Assembly (NCBI GenBank): GCA_937897535.1
Contig: CALCQB010000260.1
Coordinates: 1-6,305 of the forward strand
DNA: 6,305 nt
From: an uncultured Novosphingobium sp.
GTDB taxonomy: Bacteria > Pseudomonadota > Alphaproteobacteria > Sphingomonadales > Sphingomonadaceae
Direction: 5' to 3'
Shown here one piece after another: positions 6,184 through 6,305 of this stretch. Made by a program: the position numbers and the translations under genes. The first letter of the stretch is position 1. Each line of letters opens with the position of its first letter. The notes beneath the pieces were generated by a model. It was not told the DNA's origin. It did no database searches and saw only the letters and a program-made list of their open reading frames with translations.

Positions 6184-6305
6184 TGGCGAAGGCAAAGATT
6201 CCGGTCGCGACGATCCTCGACGCCAACGACAAGGAACTGATGGCGATCCGCAAGATCGCGGGGGAGGACGGCAACCTGGTGATCCGCGGCAAAATCTTCG
6301 GGGCC
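6183..6305 (+). CDS. Unidentified protein, 3'-truncated by window edge; translationally coupled to the FAD oxidoreductase
   Basis: The ATG at 6183 shares one base with the preceding TAA (TAATG). A strong GGGAGGG lies at 6169-6175, seven bases upstream inside the end of the oxidoreductase gene. The frame is open for 41 codons to the window end. It begins MAKAKIPVATILDANDKELM and continues with an alternating hydrophobic/charged pattern (LVIRGKIFGA) that looks like beta strands. The codon choice is like that of its neighbours. There is no signal peptide or transmembrane segment in the visible part. The coupling suggests a fixed expression ratio with the oxidoreductase, perhaps as a partner protein. 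I do not recognise the family with confidence; small sphingomonad proteins with a similar GKxxG pattern near oxidoreductases come to mind, but this is weak recall. Confidence 0.8.
   Translation, partial: MAKAKIPVATILDANDKELMAIRKIAGEDGNLVIRGKIFGA

Overview
The window is high-G+C DNA from what is probably an alphaproteobacterium, most likely a sphingomonad (Novosphingobium/Sphingopyxis-like). This placement is an inference. It rests on the G+C-rich third positions, the flavour of the proteins (a NodD/LinR-like LysR regulator, a PYROXD2-like FAD oxidoreductase) and a C/G-rich palindromic intergenic element of a kind I associate with that order. No rRNA, tRNA, CRISPR array, transposase or phage gene is visible. 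The DNA is almost fully coding.

Left part (1-3164, + strand): three tightly packed co-directional genes. The first is a 5'-truncated S1-type (formylglycine) sulfatase. Eleven bases later comes an NAD-dependent epimerase/dehydratase of the D-erythronate dehydrogenase (DenD)-like type, and after another short gap a LysR-type regulator. The spacing suggests one transcript, with the regulator placed last rather than divergently. A role in catabolism of a sulfated or sugar-acid-like compound is possible, but the substrate cannot be read from the sequence.

Middle (3161-3660): a small HxlR-family regulator on the - strand ends tail-to-tail with the LysR gene, the two stop codons sharing a 4-bp CTAG. 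Its 95-bp upstream region separates it from a divergent operon. That region carries a reasonable - strand promoter and a compact set of inverted half-sites (TGCC / GGCAC / GTGCC), which is the best candidate for a regulator operator.

Right part (3661-6305, + strand): a classical NAD-type short-chain dehydrogenase, then an 85-bp composite palindromic repeat with G-quadruplex potential, then a 528-residue FAD-dependent oxidoreductase of the phytoene-desaturase/PYROXD2 type. A further gene starts inside the oxidoreductase stop codon (TAATG) and runs off the window. The divergent HxlR gene probably controls this set. Two oxidoreductases in series suggest stepwise oxidation of a small, probably hydrophobic, alcohol or ring compound; this is inference only. 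The most unusual non-coding feature is the 85-bp element, which can fold as three hairpins or as one long hairpin and has G-quadruplex motifs on both strands.
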